Origin: Nevskia ramosa DSM 11499 | GTDB taxonomy: Bacteria > Pseudomonadota > Gammaproteobacteria > Nevskiales > Nevskiaceae | Direction: 5' to 3' | Assembly (NCBI RefSeq): GCF_000420645.1 | Contig: NZ_ATVI01000006.1 | Coordinates: 868,001-932,000, forward strand | Length of the DNA: 64,000 nucleotides | In this document: positions 27,332 to 35,601 of the stretch, piece by piece | Layout: every line of letters begins with the position of its first letter | Numbering within the stretch: position 1 is the first letter of the stretch | Translations under genes and position numbers: made by a program | The notes under the pieces: model-generated | Databases searched by the model: none | Seen by the model: only the letters and a program-made list of their open reading frames with translations | What the model was told of the DNA's origin: nothing

Positions 27332-28442
27332 GTATATGCGTCGTGTTTTCTGTAACGTCGGCAAGATATTCGAGTTGTCCTTTTTTGTTTTTGCGTGTGG
27401 ATGTGCTACTGCCGCTCCGGTACCAGAAAAATCAGAAAATCCGTATGGCACAGTAGTCAAAGCTGAAGCAGGCGTTGATGGCGACTGCGCTTCGGTTCCG
27501 ACTGCATTTGTTTCAGCGTTAGATTTTCCGAGTAAGTATGAGGGTTCTGGTTCTTCTCGAGATGAATTAAATAGCGATGCAGAAGAGCGTTATAAAGATG
27601 CCACCGGCAACATAACGGAGTACGAAAAAGGGCTTGTATCTATCGCTAATCGTTACGTTAGATCTCGGTCTAGTGGTAGCGGAAAATGTTTTCTTACTTG
27701 GTTGAGTAAATGGGCAAACGACGGCGCGCTGCTTGGGCAGTCAACGACACATACCGGGAAGTCGGTAAGGAAGTGGGTACTTGCGTCAATTAGCTCATCT
27801 TATTTCAGAGTCAAACATGAATCACCGGATCTATTCTCTGGCCGCGAGTCTGATCAAAGGGTAATTGAGTCTTGGATTCGGAAGATGGCCGATCTTGTAA
27901 TGCGAGAATGGCCGCTTGATGTCGCGGATAAGAAAATCAATAATCATTATTACTGGGCGGCGTGGTCGTTGGTGGCTTCCGGTCTTGCCATCGATGATAA
28001 GAAATATTTTGATTATGGTTTGTCTATCTATCGACTTTTTGAAAAGCAGGTGACAACGGATGGTTTATTGCCAAACGAATTACTTCGTCGTTCGAGAGCT
28101 TTAAGTTATCACGCCTATGCGCTATCTCCGCTGGTGATGATTGCCGCTTTTGCACACTACAACGACGTATCTGTCCCAACAAGTAAAGATGCACCCTTGA
28201 CCAAATTGGCTGAATCTGTTTTTCGGGGACTGAGTAATCCGGAGAGCTTTGAAGCTCTCACTGGAGCGAAGCAAGAGATCAGTTCCAATTCAGCAACAAA
28301 CTATGCTTGGCTTGAACCATATTGTGCCGTCGTCGCTTGTTCTACAGACATGCTGTCGCAGCGAGATAAACGCAGGCCTTTGCAATCAACTCGGATGGGA
28401 GGCGATCTGACTGTAATGTTCTCCAAAGGGTTGACTAGATGA
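27324..28442 (+). CDS. algL: Alginate lyase AlgL (PL5)
   Basis: A 372-residue periplasmic mannuronate lyase that clears misdirected polymer. A hydrophobic export signal (about 13-31) is followed by the alpha/alpha-barrel lyase domain. The catalytic elements are 'NNHYYWAAWSLV' (His208) and Tyr262 in 'ALSYHAYALSPLVMIA'. A CGC-A sequence near residue 27 is lipobox-like but imperfect, so I predict a soluble periplasmic enzyme. Its stop overlaps the next start by four bases (ATGA). Confidence 0.93.
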   Translation: MNRYMRRVFCNVGKIFELSFFVFACGCATAAPVPEKSENPYGTVVKAEAGVDGDCASVPTAFVSALDFPSKYEGSGSSRDELNSDAEERYKDATGNITEYEKGLVSIANRYVRSRSSGSGKCFLTWLSKWANDGALLGQSTTHTGKSVRKWVLASISSSYFRVKHESPDLFSGRESDQRVIESWIRKMADLVMREWPLDVADKKINNHYYWAAWSLVASGLAIDDKKYFDYGLSIYRLFEKQVTTDGLLPNELLRRSRALSYHAYALSPLVMIAAFAHYNDVSVPTSKDAPLTKLAESVFRGLSNPESFEALTGAKQEISSNSATNYAWLEPYCAVVACSTDMLSQRDKRRPLQSTRMGGDLTVMFSKGLTR

Positions 28443-29332
28443 GAATGCTAAAACTATTGCTGGGTTCTGTTCTGGCTGCTTATTCCTCATTAGCCTTGCC
28501 CAACGAACAGCAGGCTCAGCAATTCATCTCCTACTGTGAACACGAAATTAACGTTACCAAGGACTACGAACAGGCAGGAAAGGTCTGCAGACGTGTAAGG
28601 CAAAACGTCAAGAATCTCTTGGGACTTTCACAACTATATCTTCATAGCATTATTAATGAGGCCGATCTCGAATGGGTCCAGGGTAAGTATCCTGATGCAT
28701 TCTACTTGTATACCGAAGCCGCTGACGTCGCTGAAAGTCTCCATGATCAAGTCAAAGTTAAGGAATTACGCGTGCGCCAGGCCGAAGCTGACATGTTCCG
28801 CGGAAAGTCTGTTGATGCCGAAATACTGATGCGAGACGCGTTAAAAAGGCAGCAGGCATTGGTTCCGAGGGATTCATTTCAGGAAGCTGATCTGCTGTCG
28901 AAACACGCGGACATTCTTGCTGCCCTTGGCCAACCAAGGGCAGCAATGCAAGGTTACCTCTCTGCGCTCGAGAAGCTTGATCCGACCAAAGTCGCTCATC
29001 GTTCTGTTTTGCTGCGAACGCAACTGCACTACGCGGAATTTTTTGAGAGACAGAATAGATATGTAGGAGCGATGGCTTCATATCGTCGACTGCTGGATAC
29101 CGCTTCGGCCGAGCCAGAGAGTTTGGAGCACGTGAAGATTTCGCTTCGCCGGATGGGATGGGTTTCGGAGATTATTGGCAACTTTGATGATGCCCATGAG
29201 TTTTATCTGCGTCTTCTTGGGCTCGTCGAAAGTGATCCGTCAGATGTCGCCGAAGCAACAGAGATTAGAGCGTCGTTAGCTAGGATAGAAACAGATGGCA
29301 CGAAAATTGCCAAGCCCAGTGTGTCAAATTAA
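28439..29332 (+). CDS. Secreted TPR protein of the alginate operon, unknown function
   Basis: A 297-residue protein with a signal peptide (about 1-19, 'LLLGSVLAAYSSLA') and helical tetratricopeptide-like repeats over the rest ('KYPDAFYLYTEAADVAESL', 'GQPRAAMQGYLSALEKL', 'RYVGAMASYRRLLDTA', 'NFDDAHEFYLRLLGLV'). No lipobox and no catalytic motif are seen. It is coupled to algL (ATGA) and lies 29 bases before algJ. No equivalent exists in the canonical Pseudomonas operon as I know it, and it is distinct from AlgK, which is also present. A periplasmic scaffold linking lyase, acetylation or export machinery is the likeliest role, by inference only. Confidence 0.8.
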   Translation: MRMLKLLLGSVLAAYSSLALPNEQQAQQFISYCEHEINVTKDYEQAGKVCRRVRQNVKNLLGLSQLYLHSIINEADLEWVQGKYPDAFYLYTEAADVAESLHDQVKVKELRVRQAEADMFRGKSVDAEILMRDALKRQQALVPRDSFQEADLLSKHADILAALGQPRAAMQGYLSALEKLDPTKVAHRSVLLRTQLHYAEFFERQNRYVGAMASYRRLLDTASAEPESLEHVKISLRRMGWVSEIIGNFDDAHEFYLRLLGLVESDPSDVAEATEIRASLARIETDGTKIAKPSVSN

Positions 29333-29361
29333 AAAATTGTTTGCGTAATCAGGGAATATCA

Positions 29362-30528
29362 ATGAGTTCCAGTAACACATCAGTGCAAGCAGAAGGGACC
29401 AAAGCCAGCTATGGTTACGCGATAGTCGGCATCGTGTTTGCCCTGATGGTAGCTACGCTATCGATGTTCAGTATTCCATCTGTGCTGTCTTACAGAGCGC
29501 CTCCGGTTCCGATACTCAACGGCGCGCTAGTGCGGAACTTCGAGGACCATTTCGATAAAGAATTTCCATTGCGTACGGCCAGCATCAACTTATGGACTGC
29601 AGCACAGTTGGTTCTTTTCAATGAAGGTAAATTCGGAGTTCTTCTTGGAACAGATGGTTGGCTTTACACCAATGAGGAGTTTCATGTTTTGCCGCGCTGG
29701 CAGGGAATTCTCGATTCAAATCTGGAATTTATTCGTTGGACTCAAGCAAAACTTGCCGCTGATTCTATTCCTTTGGCGATTGTCGTAGTTCCAGAAAAAG
29801 CGCACATCTATCCCGAGTTTACTGGCGGCAGAAGGCAGGCGACTGCTCATGCAGTAGTGGCCAAGCAGATTTCTGAGGTTATTGATGAAAATGAGACGAC
29901 CCTCGTACGAATAGAAGAGCTTCTCAAACAAGAAAAATCTGCTGGAGAAGTATACTTCCGTACGGATACTCATTGGACCCCACTAGGAACTCAGGTGGCG
30001 GCGCGGGCGATAGTCGCTGCGCTTTCAGCCAAGGGACTTGCGCCGAAAGCAAAAGATGAAAAAGCGTTTTATACGGAGACACTTCCACAGACTTCGTTAA
30101 AGGGCGATTTGCTATCTTTTCTTCCCCTGGAGCCCATGTTCCCTAAGCTGATGCCGAAACTTGACGTCTACACGCCCGTAGTCACGAAAGCGGTCAGCAA
30201 GCCCGTTGACTCGGCCGATCTGCTCGGAGACGACTCTTTGCCAGAGGTATCGTTGGTTGGTACCAGCTATACAGCTAACGAGCATTGGAACTTTGAAGGT
30301 TATTTAAGCGAGTTTCTGAACGAGTCGCTTGCCGACTATTCGAAAGAAGGCATCGGGCCATTTCCTCCAATGGCCCAGTATCTTACCGGCACAGATTATG
30401 CCTCGCACAAGCCGAGACTGGTGATTTGGGAGATTCCTGAACGATCATTGCTCGGTAAAGCAGCTCTCGAAGGAATTCCCTTGCCGGAGGACCTGTTGTC
30501 CAGGCTGAAGAAGCTGAACCAGAGATAA
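29362..30528 (+). CDS. algJ: Alginate O-acetyltransferase AlgJ
   Basis: A 388-residue membrane-anchored periplasmic SGNH-like acetyltransferase. One N-terminal helix (about 20-40) is followed by the AlgJ domain with 'GTDGWLYT', Asp202-Thr-His204-Trp ('RTDTHWTPLGT') and the serine block GTSYT (Ser302). I chose ATG 29362 because AGGGA precedes it; a TTG seven codons upstream is in frame. It should receive acetyl groups moved across the membrane by AlgI, whose first copy starts three bases after this stop. Confidence 0.93.
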   Translation: MSSSNTSVQAEGTKASYGYAIVGIVFALMVATLSMFSIPSVLSYRAPPVPILNGALVRNFEDHFDKEFPLRTASINLWTAAQLVLFNEGKFGVLLGTDGWLYTNEEFHVLPRWQGILDSNLEFIRWTQAKLAADSIPLAIVVVPEKAHIYPEFTGGRRQATAHAVVAKQISEVIDENETTLVRIEELLKQEKSAGEVYFRTDTHWTPLGTQVAARAIVAALSAKGLAPKAKDEKAFYTETLPQTSLKGDLLSFLPLEPMFPKLMPKLDVYTPVVTKAVSKPVDSADLLGDDSLPEVSLVGTSYTANEHWNFEGYLSEFLNESLADYSKEGIGPFPPMAQYLTGTDYASHKPRLVIWEIPERSLLGKAALEGIPLPEDLLSRLKKLNQR

Positions 30529-30531
30529 CCC

Positions 30532-31962
30532 GTGGTTTTTTCTTCGAACGCGTTTTTGTTTTTATTCTTGCCGCTGTTTCTTTCAGCCTACTACCTGACA
30601 CCGAACACCCGTCGTCTTCGTAACTATGTAATTCTCGCAGCGAGTTATATTTTTTACGGTTGGTGGCGGATTGATTTTTTATCGCTTTTGGTGTTCGTCA
30701 CATTCTTCAATTATTTCGTAGGAAAGAAGATAGGCGCCGCTGGGGCGAGAACGGATAAGGCGCGTCGGTGGATGCGGTTCGGCGTCACAGTCGACGTTGC
30801 CGTTTTGGGATATTTCAAGTATCGCGATTTTGGAATCGAGAGTTTTAATTCGATTATTTCTGCGACGGGATTAGAGCCTTTCAGCTTATCTGAACTGTTA
30901 TTGCCGATCGGTATTTCTTTTTATATATTCGAGTCTATTAGCTACGTCATCGACGTTTATCGTGGCAGTGTTAAAGCAACTCGCCATCCCGTAGATTTCG
31001 CTACATTTATCACGCTTTTTCCACATTTGATCGTGGGCCCTCTGTTCCGCTACAAGGAATTGGCGCCGCAGTTTGAGTACCGTGTCCATTCATTTGACAT
31101 GTTCGGACGCGGTTCAGTTCGTTTCATGCAGGGTTTCATCAAGAAAATCATTATTGCGGATACGTTGGCGCCGCTGGTTAATTACTGTTTTGCCATGCCT
31201 GAGCCAAGCACGGCAGACGTTTGGATTGGTGTTTTGGCTTATGGGGTTCAGCTTTACTTCGATTTCTCCGGTTACAGTGACATGGCCATTGGCCTTGGTC
31301 TCATGATGGGATTTAAGTTTGTTGAGAACTTCAACAAACCATTTATTAGCCAGAGTGTCACTGAGTTCTGGCGTAGATGGCATATCAGTCTCAGCAATTG
31401 GTTGCGTGACTATGTCTTCTATTCGCTCGGTGGTTCTGGTCGAAAGACTAGAAGGCGACTGCATATGATGACGTTTGGAACCTTCCTTATTGGTGGAATA
31501 TGGCATGGCGCGAGCTGGACCTTCGTGCTTTGGGGGGCACTGCAGGGCGGCCTCCTGTTGGCCGAACGCGTCATGGGAATCAGCGGTAATCCAACGGGAT
31601 TCAAGTTCCGCCATTGGATTCCAACGTTCCTGGTTGCGGTAACTCTCAGCATGGTGCTGTTCCGCTCTGAGACGGTGTCGCGGGCGTGGGAGATGTATCA
31701 ACCAATGTTGTTCATGAAGGATGTCGGTTGGATCAGTGAGCCGTTTGTTGGCGCGATCACAACAATGCAGATTGTGACTCTGATACTCGCTTATTCGCTT
31801 GTGGTATTTGAGGGCCTTCGCGAGTACGGCCCCAAGATTCAGCTCGGGAGTGAGCGTGTTCGGATTGTTTCGTCACTGTTTTTGTTGACACCGCTGTTCT
31901 TTTTGGCAATTACGAAGTTATCCGCACAGGGATACTCGGCATTCCTGTACTTCCAGTTCTGA
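30532..31962 (+). CDS. algI: AlgI-type MBOAT acyltransferase, copy 1 (motif-degenerate)
   Basis: A 476-residue polytopic membrane O-acyltransferase, GTG start, three bases after algJ. MBOAT His residues are kept: His284 in 'FWRRWHISLSNWLRDY' and His325 in 'GGIWHGASW'. The strongly conserved 'YIPLGGNR' after 'WLRDY' is replaced at 296-303 by FYSLGGSG. The next gene is a colinear paralogue with the canonical motif, so this copy has diverged after a tandem duplication. It may be altered in specificity, regulatory or weakly active. Confidence 0.92.
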   Translation: MVFSSNAFLFLFLPLFLSAYYLTPNTRRLRNYVILAASYIFYGWWRIDFLSLLVFVTFFNYFVGKKIGAAGARTDKARRWMRFGVTVDVAVLGYFKYRDFGIESFNSIISATGLEPFSLSELLLPIGISFYIFESISYVIDVYRGSVKATRHPVDFATFITLFPHLIVGPLFRYKELAPQFEYRVHSFDMFGRGSVRFMQGFIKKIIIADTLAPLVNYCFAMPEPSTADVWIGVLAYGVQLYFDFSGYSDMAIGLGLMMGFKFVENFNKPFISQSVTEFWRRWHISLSNWLRDYVFYSLGGSGRKTRRRLHMMTFGTFLIGGIWHGASWTFVLWGALQGGLLLAERVMGISGNPTGFKFRHWIPTFLVAVTLSMVLFRSETVSRAWEMYQPMLFMKDVGWISEPFVGAITTMQIVTLILAYSLVVFEGLREYGPKIQLGSERVRIVSSLFLLTPLFFLAITKLSAQGYSAFLYFQF

Positions 31963-32016
31963 AGCGCGAACATCTAATCTCCGCTGACGAGAAGCAACTA
32001 ACGGGTATTCAGATCA

Positions 32017-33441
32017 ATGGTTTTTTCGTCAAATGTGTTCTTGTTGTTGTTTCTTCCCTTGTTTTTGTCGGTTTATTACCTGACACCGAACAAGCGGAGG
32101 ATGCGCAACTACGCGATCCTCGCCGGAAGTTACTTTTTCTATGGCTGGTGGCGCCTTGATTTTCTGGCATTGTTTGCTGCCGTCACTGTTTTCAATTATT
32201 TCATTGGTGCGGCTATTGGTAACGCCGGCGTCGGGCAGCCGCGAGCGTTGCGCTGGACGAAGATTGGCGTTGTCATAAATCTCGGTGTACTTGGTTATTT
32301 CAAGTACGCGAATTTTGGTGTGTCCAGCTTCAATGATCTGGTCGCGAGCTTTGGTTTTGAGCCGTTTTCAATGACGTCGGTGCTGCTGCCGATTGGCATA
32401 TCGTTCTATATTTTTGAATCGATCAGTTACATTGTTGATGTCTATCGCGGGGATGCCAAGGCAACCAAGCATCCTGTCGATTTCGCTACTTTTGTCTCTC
32501 TGTTCCCTCATCTTATTGCGGGACCGATCTTTCGTTACAAGGATCTTGCTGATCAGTTCGAACAGCGCGAGCACTCAGCCGATCTATTCGGCCGTGGTGC
32601 GACGAGATTCATGCAGGGATTTGTCAAGAAAGTTATTGTTGCGGACACGGTTGCGCCGCTTGCGGACTATTGTTTTTCGTTGACCAATCCCTCTACGGCT
32701 GACGCTTGGCTGGGCACGTTCGCTTACACCGTGCAGTTGTACTTTGATTTCTCCGGTTACAGCGATATGGCCATCGGCTTGGGCCTGATGATTGGCTTCC
32801 GATTCATGGAAAATTTCAAAGCGCCATACATTTCGCAAAGCATTACTGAATTCTGGCGCCGGTGGCACATCAGTCTTTCGAGCTGGTTGCGTGACTACCT
32901 GTATATACCGCTTGGCGGCAACCGTAACGGCAATATGGCGACGCACCGGAACGTGATTATTACGTTCTTCCTTGGCGGCGTCTGGCATGGTGCCAACTGG
33001 ACGTTCTTGGTTTGGGGAGCGATGCAGGGATTCATGATCTTCATCGAGCGCGTCCTTGGGATCAGCGGTGCACCCAAGCAGTTTCGACTGGTTCGCTGGA
33101 CGATCACCTTCGTTCTTGTAATGGTGAGCTGGACGGTGTTTCGCGCAGCAAGCATTAACGATGCGTGGCGTATGTATCAAGCTATGTTCTTTATGAAGAA
33201 CATTGGGGGTTTTACCGATCCCATGCTGACAAAGATTTCTGGTCTTCAGGTTGGAATGTTGTTGCTGGCTATCCTGGTGGTGTTGGTCGAAGGACTTCGC
33301 GAATTTGGGCCACGACTTAAAGCGCCTTCTCAACGAGTTCAAACAGCGGCGATATTGGTATTCCTGTTGCCATTGTTTTTCTTGTCGATCATGAAACTGT
33401 CTGCTCAAGGTTATTCGGCTTTCCTTTATTTCCAGTTTTAA
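32017..33441 (+). CDS. algI: AlgI-type MBOAT acyltransferase, copy 2 (canonical)
   Basis: A 474-residue polytopic inner-membrane protein that passes acetyl groups from the cytoplasm to periplasmic acetyltransferases. His284 ('FWRRWHISLSSWLRDY'), YIPLGGNR at 296-303 and His324 ('GGVWHGANW') form the complete MBOAT set. It starts MVFSSNVFL, matching MVFSSNAFL of copy 1, and stays colinear with it residue for residue for about 300 positions. It is separated from copy 1 by 54 bases and is the last recognisable gene of the operon. No algA follows. Confidence 0.93.
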   Translation: MVFSSNVFLLLFLPLFLSVYYLTPNKRRMRNYAILAGSYFFYGWWRLDFLALFAAVTVFNYFIGAAIGNAGVGQPRALRWTKIGVVINLGVLGYFKYANFGVSSFNDLVASFGFEPFSMTSVLLPIGISFYIFESISYIVDVYRGDAKATKHPVDFATFVSLFPHLIAGPIFRYKDLADQFEQREHSADLFGRGATRFMQGFVKKVIVADTVAPLADYCFSLTNPSTADAWLGTFAYTVQLYFDFSGYSDMAIGLGLMIGFRFMENFKAPYISQSITEFWRRWHISLSSWLRDYLYIPLGGNRNGNMATHRNVIITFFLGGVWHGANWTFLVWGAMQGFMIFIERVLGISGAPKQFRLVRWTITFVLVMVSWTVFRAASINDAWRMYQAMFFMKNIGGFTDPMLTKISGLQVGMLLLAILVVLVEGLREFGPRLKAPSQRVQTAAILVFLLPLFFLSIMKLSAQGYSAFLYFQF

Positions 33442-33490
33442 TAGCCGTAATTCAAGGCCGCCGGCCGGGCATCGAGACTGGGAGCGATAC

Positions 33491-33755
33491 GTGCCAGAAG
33501 GTCTGGCCGGTCGAGAACTTACCCTGCGACAAGTTCGTGAGCTGTGGGGCCAGGTCGCGATGAAGCGTCGCCCGTGTTCCGCTTCAGCGTCATCGCCGCG
33601 ATCGAGCACATGACCCGGGCGCTACGGTTTATGCGCTCGATATCAAGCACTCAGACGAGTTTGGTGCTGATGCGGTGCTTCTCGATCTGTTGCACTGGCG
33701 CGGTGTGGAGGAAATCAAGCGTCACGGCGCACCTCGGCCTTGGGAGCTGGTTTGA
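33491..33755 (+). pseudogene. Possible decayed coding remnant after algI
   Basis: Protein-like stretches are spread over three frames: 'PEGLAGRELTLRQVRELWGQVAMKRRP' from 33491, 'SPVFRFSVIAAIEHM' near 33565, and 'GATVYALDIKHSDEFGADAVLLDLLHW...' ending at the TGA at 33753-33755. Together they read like the C-terminal half of one protein broken by two frameshifts. I do not recognise the family. The 392-base gap between algI2 and the pseudouridine synthase holds nothing else I can identify. Chance open frames remain possible. Confidence 0.3.
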
Positions 33756-33833
33756 ATGACGGAGGCAGTCTAAAATCGGAATGTCGCTGTCTGTTTGCTT
33801 CGACTCTGCTCGACCGAGCCGCGCGTCCCGCTC

Positions 33834-34739
33834 ATGACTGCTTCGGACGCCCCGCTGCGCCCTCTTTTGATTGCCGGCGTCGGTGCCAGCAGCGTCCGCC
33901 TGCCGCGCGGCTCCTGGGTGCTTCTGCTCGATTTCCTCGACCAGCGCTTCCCAGATGTCGGCCGCACGGTCTGGCGGGCACGGCTGGCTGAAGGCAAAGT
34001 CAGTGATGCCGAGTACGGAAAGCTCGTTCCGGACGCCGCTTTCGCTGCCGGTCGGCTCATTCACTACTACCGCGAACTGCCGCCGGAAACGCCGATCCCA
34101 TTCGAGGCATCGATCGTTCATCAGGACGAGCAGCTGCTGGTCGCCGACAAACCGCACTTCCTGCCCACCATCCCCTCCGGCCGTTTCGTACAGGAAACGC
34201 TGCTCAGCCGGCTCAGGCGCGATACCGGCATCGAGCAGCTGGTGCCGCTGCACCGGCTTGATCGCGGCACTGCCGGGCTGGTGCTGTTCTCGGTCAATCC
34301 GCGGACTCGCGGCGTCTACAGCGCGCTGTTCGCGGACCGCCAGATCACCAAGACCTACGAAGCGCTGGCGCCGACGCAGCTTGCCCTTCAGTTCCCGTTG
34401 CGTCATTGCAGCCGCATCGTTGCTGGGGAGCCATTCTTCCGGCAGCAGGAAGTCGATGGCGAACCGAATGCGGAAACGCTGATCGAAGTCATCGAGCGGC
34501 GTGGCGATCTGAGCCTTTATCGCCTGCAGCCGGTAACGGGCCGCAAGCATCAGCTCAGGGTACAGATGGCGGGGCTTGGTATTCCGATCGTCAATGACGA
34601 TTGGTATCCGAACCTGCGAGTGGCGGCTGATGCCGAGGACAACTACGCGCTGCCGCTGAAGCTGCTGGCTCGCAGGCTGGCGTTCACGGACCCGATCAGC
34701 GGCATGCCAAGGCAGTTCGACAGCGTGCGAGACTTGTAG
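33834..34739 (+). CDS. RluA-family RNA pseudouridine synthase
   Basis: A 301-residue enzyme that isomerises uridine in RNA. The catalytic aspartate lies in 'LHRLDRGTAGLVLFS', preceded by 'DEQLLVADKPHFLPTIPSG' and followed by the 'GRKHQLRVQMAGLGIPIVND' block. The N-terminal 80 or so residues lack an evident S4 domain. I chose ATG 33834; an upstream TTG (33795) would add 13 residues with no RBS. The target RNA and position are unknown. G+C rises back to the window norm from here. Confidence 0.87.
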   Translation: MTASDAPLRPLLIAGVGASSVRLPRGSWVLLLDFLDQRFPDVGRTVWRARLAEGKVSDAEYGKLVPDAAFAAGRLIHYYRELPPETPIPFEASIVHQDEQLLVADKPHFLPTIPSGRFVQETLLSRLRRDTGIEQLVPLHRLDRGTAGLVLFSVNPRTRGVYSALFADRQITKTYEALAPTQLALQFPLRHCSRIVAGEPFFRQQEVDGEPNAETLIEVIERRGDLSLYRLQPVTGRKHQLRVQMAGLGIPIVNDDWYPNLRVAADAEDNYALPLKLLARRLAFTDPISGMPRQFDSVRDL

Positions 34740-34778
34740 TCGCGAGGCGTCCGTGCCCGCGCAACCTCTGGCTCAGCG

Positions 34779-34815
34779 ATAGAGAAAATCTATTCATTAG
34801 GTTTTAACAATCAAT
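34779..34815. promoter_or_regulatory. OxyR-type operator upstream of ahpC
   Basis: A perfect ATAG-N7-CTAT half (34779-34793) is followed after seven bases by a degenerate second half (GTTT-N7-CAAT, ending 34815). This is the 37-base spacing of the OxyR consensus. A candidate -35 TTGGCT abuts it at 34816-34821, the usual arrangement for OxyR-activated promoters. A poor -10 (CAATAT) follows 17 bases later. Confidence 0.6.
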
Positions 34816-34886
34816 TTGGCTAAAGTCCGTTGAATGTTCAATATGCTCCCGCAGAGTACTCATCCCTCCCGAAACAGGAATTGCCC

Positions 34887-35450
34887 ATGTCGCTGATCAA
34901 CACCGCCGTCAAGCCGTTTAAGGCCAATGCCTTCCACAACGGCAAGTTCATTGAAGTCACCGAAGCTTCGCTGAAGGGCAAGTGGTCCGTGGTGATCTTC
35001 ATGCCGGCCGCGTTCACCTTCAATTGCCCGACCGAAGTCGAGGACGCCGCCAACAGCTACGCCGAATTCCAGAAGGCGAACACCGAGGTCTACATCGTCA
35101 CCACCGATACCCAGTTCTCGCACAAGGTCTGGCACGAGACCTCGCCGGCGGTCGGCAAGGCCAAGTTCCCGCTGGTCGGCGATCCGACCCACCAGCTGAC
35201 CCGCGCCTTCGACGTGCACATCGACGAAGAAGGTCTGGCCCTGCGCGGCACCTTCATCATCAATCCGGAAGGCGTCATCAAGACGCTGGAAATCCACTCG
35301 AACGAGATCGCTCGTGACGTGTCGGAAACGCTGCGCAAGCTGAAGGCCGCGCAATTCACCGCTGCCAACCCGGGGCAGGTCTGCCCGGCCAAGTGGAAGG
35401 AAGGCGAGAAGACGCTGAAGCCGTCGCTCGACCTCGTCGGCAAGATCTAA
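34887..35450 (+). CDS. ahpC: Alkyl hydroperoxide reductase subunit C (typical 2-Cys peroxiredoxin)
   Basis: A 187-residue peroxiredoxin that reduces H2O2 and organic peroxides. The peroxidatic Cys is in '[11 protein letters not shown]' and the resolving Cys in '[17 protein letters not shown]'. The ATG at 34887 follows AGGAA and gives the standard length; a longer frame from 34830 lacks support. It lies behind an OxyR-like site and upstream of ahpF, which reduces it. Confidence 0.96.
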   Translation: MSLINTAVKPFKANAFHNGKFIEVTEASLKGKWSVVIFMPAAFTFNCPTEVEDAANSYAEFQKANTEVYIVTTDTQFSHKVWHETSPAVGKAKFPLVGDPTHQLTRAFDVHIDEEGLALRGTFIINPEGVIKTLEIHSNEIARDVSETLRKLKAAQFTAANPGQVCPAKWKEGEKTLKPSLDLVGKI

Positions 35451-35505
35451 ACGATCCTGCTCCGGGCCGACGGCGACGTTGGCCCGGCACTGGCTGTGCA
35501 ACCGG

Positions 35506-35545
35506 CGCCCTGCCGCTGCCACTCGTGGCGGTAGGGCGTTTTGTT
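35506..35545 (+). terminator. Rho-independent terminator between ahpC and ahpF
   Basis: An 11-base stem, CGCCCTGCCGC against GCGGTAGGGCG with one mismatch and an 11-base loop, is followed by TTTTGTTT. It lies 56 bases after ahpC and should end or attenuate transcription so that AhpC is made in excess of AhpF. Confidence 0.7.
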
Positions 35546-35601
35546 TCCTGCGGCGCCCCGTTTTACCAATTTCCAGTATCGATTTCGAACGGAGTATTCC
35601 G

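Noticed and set aside
30532-33441. Tandem algI as an assembly duplication artefact
   Set aside because: The two copies differ throughout, including the YIPLGGNR motif and the spacer, so they are genuine diverged paralogues.
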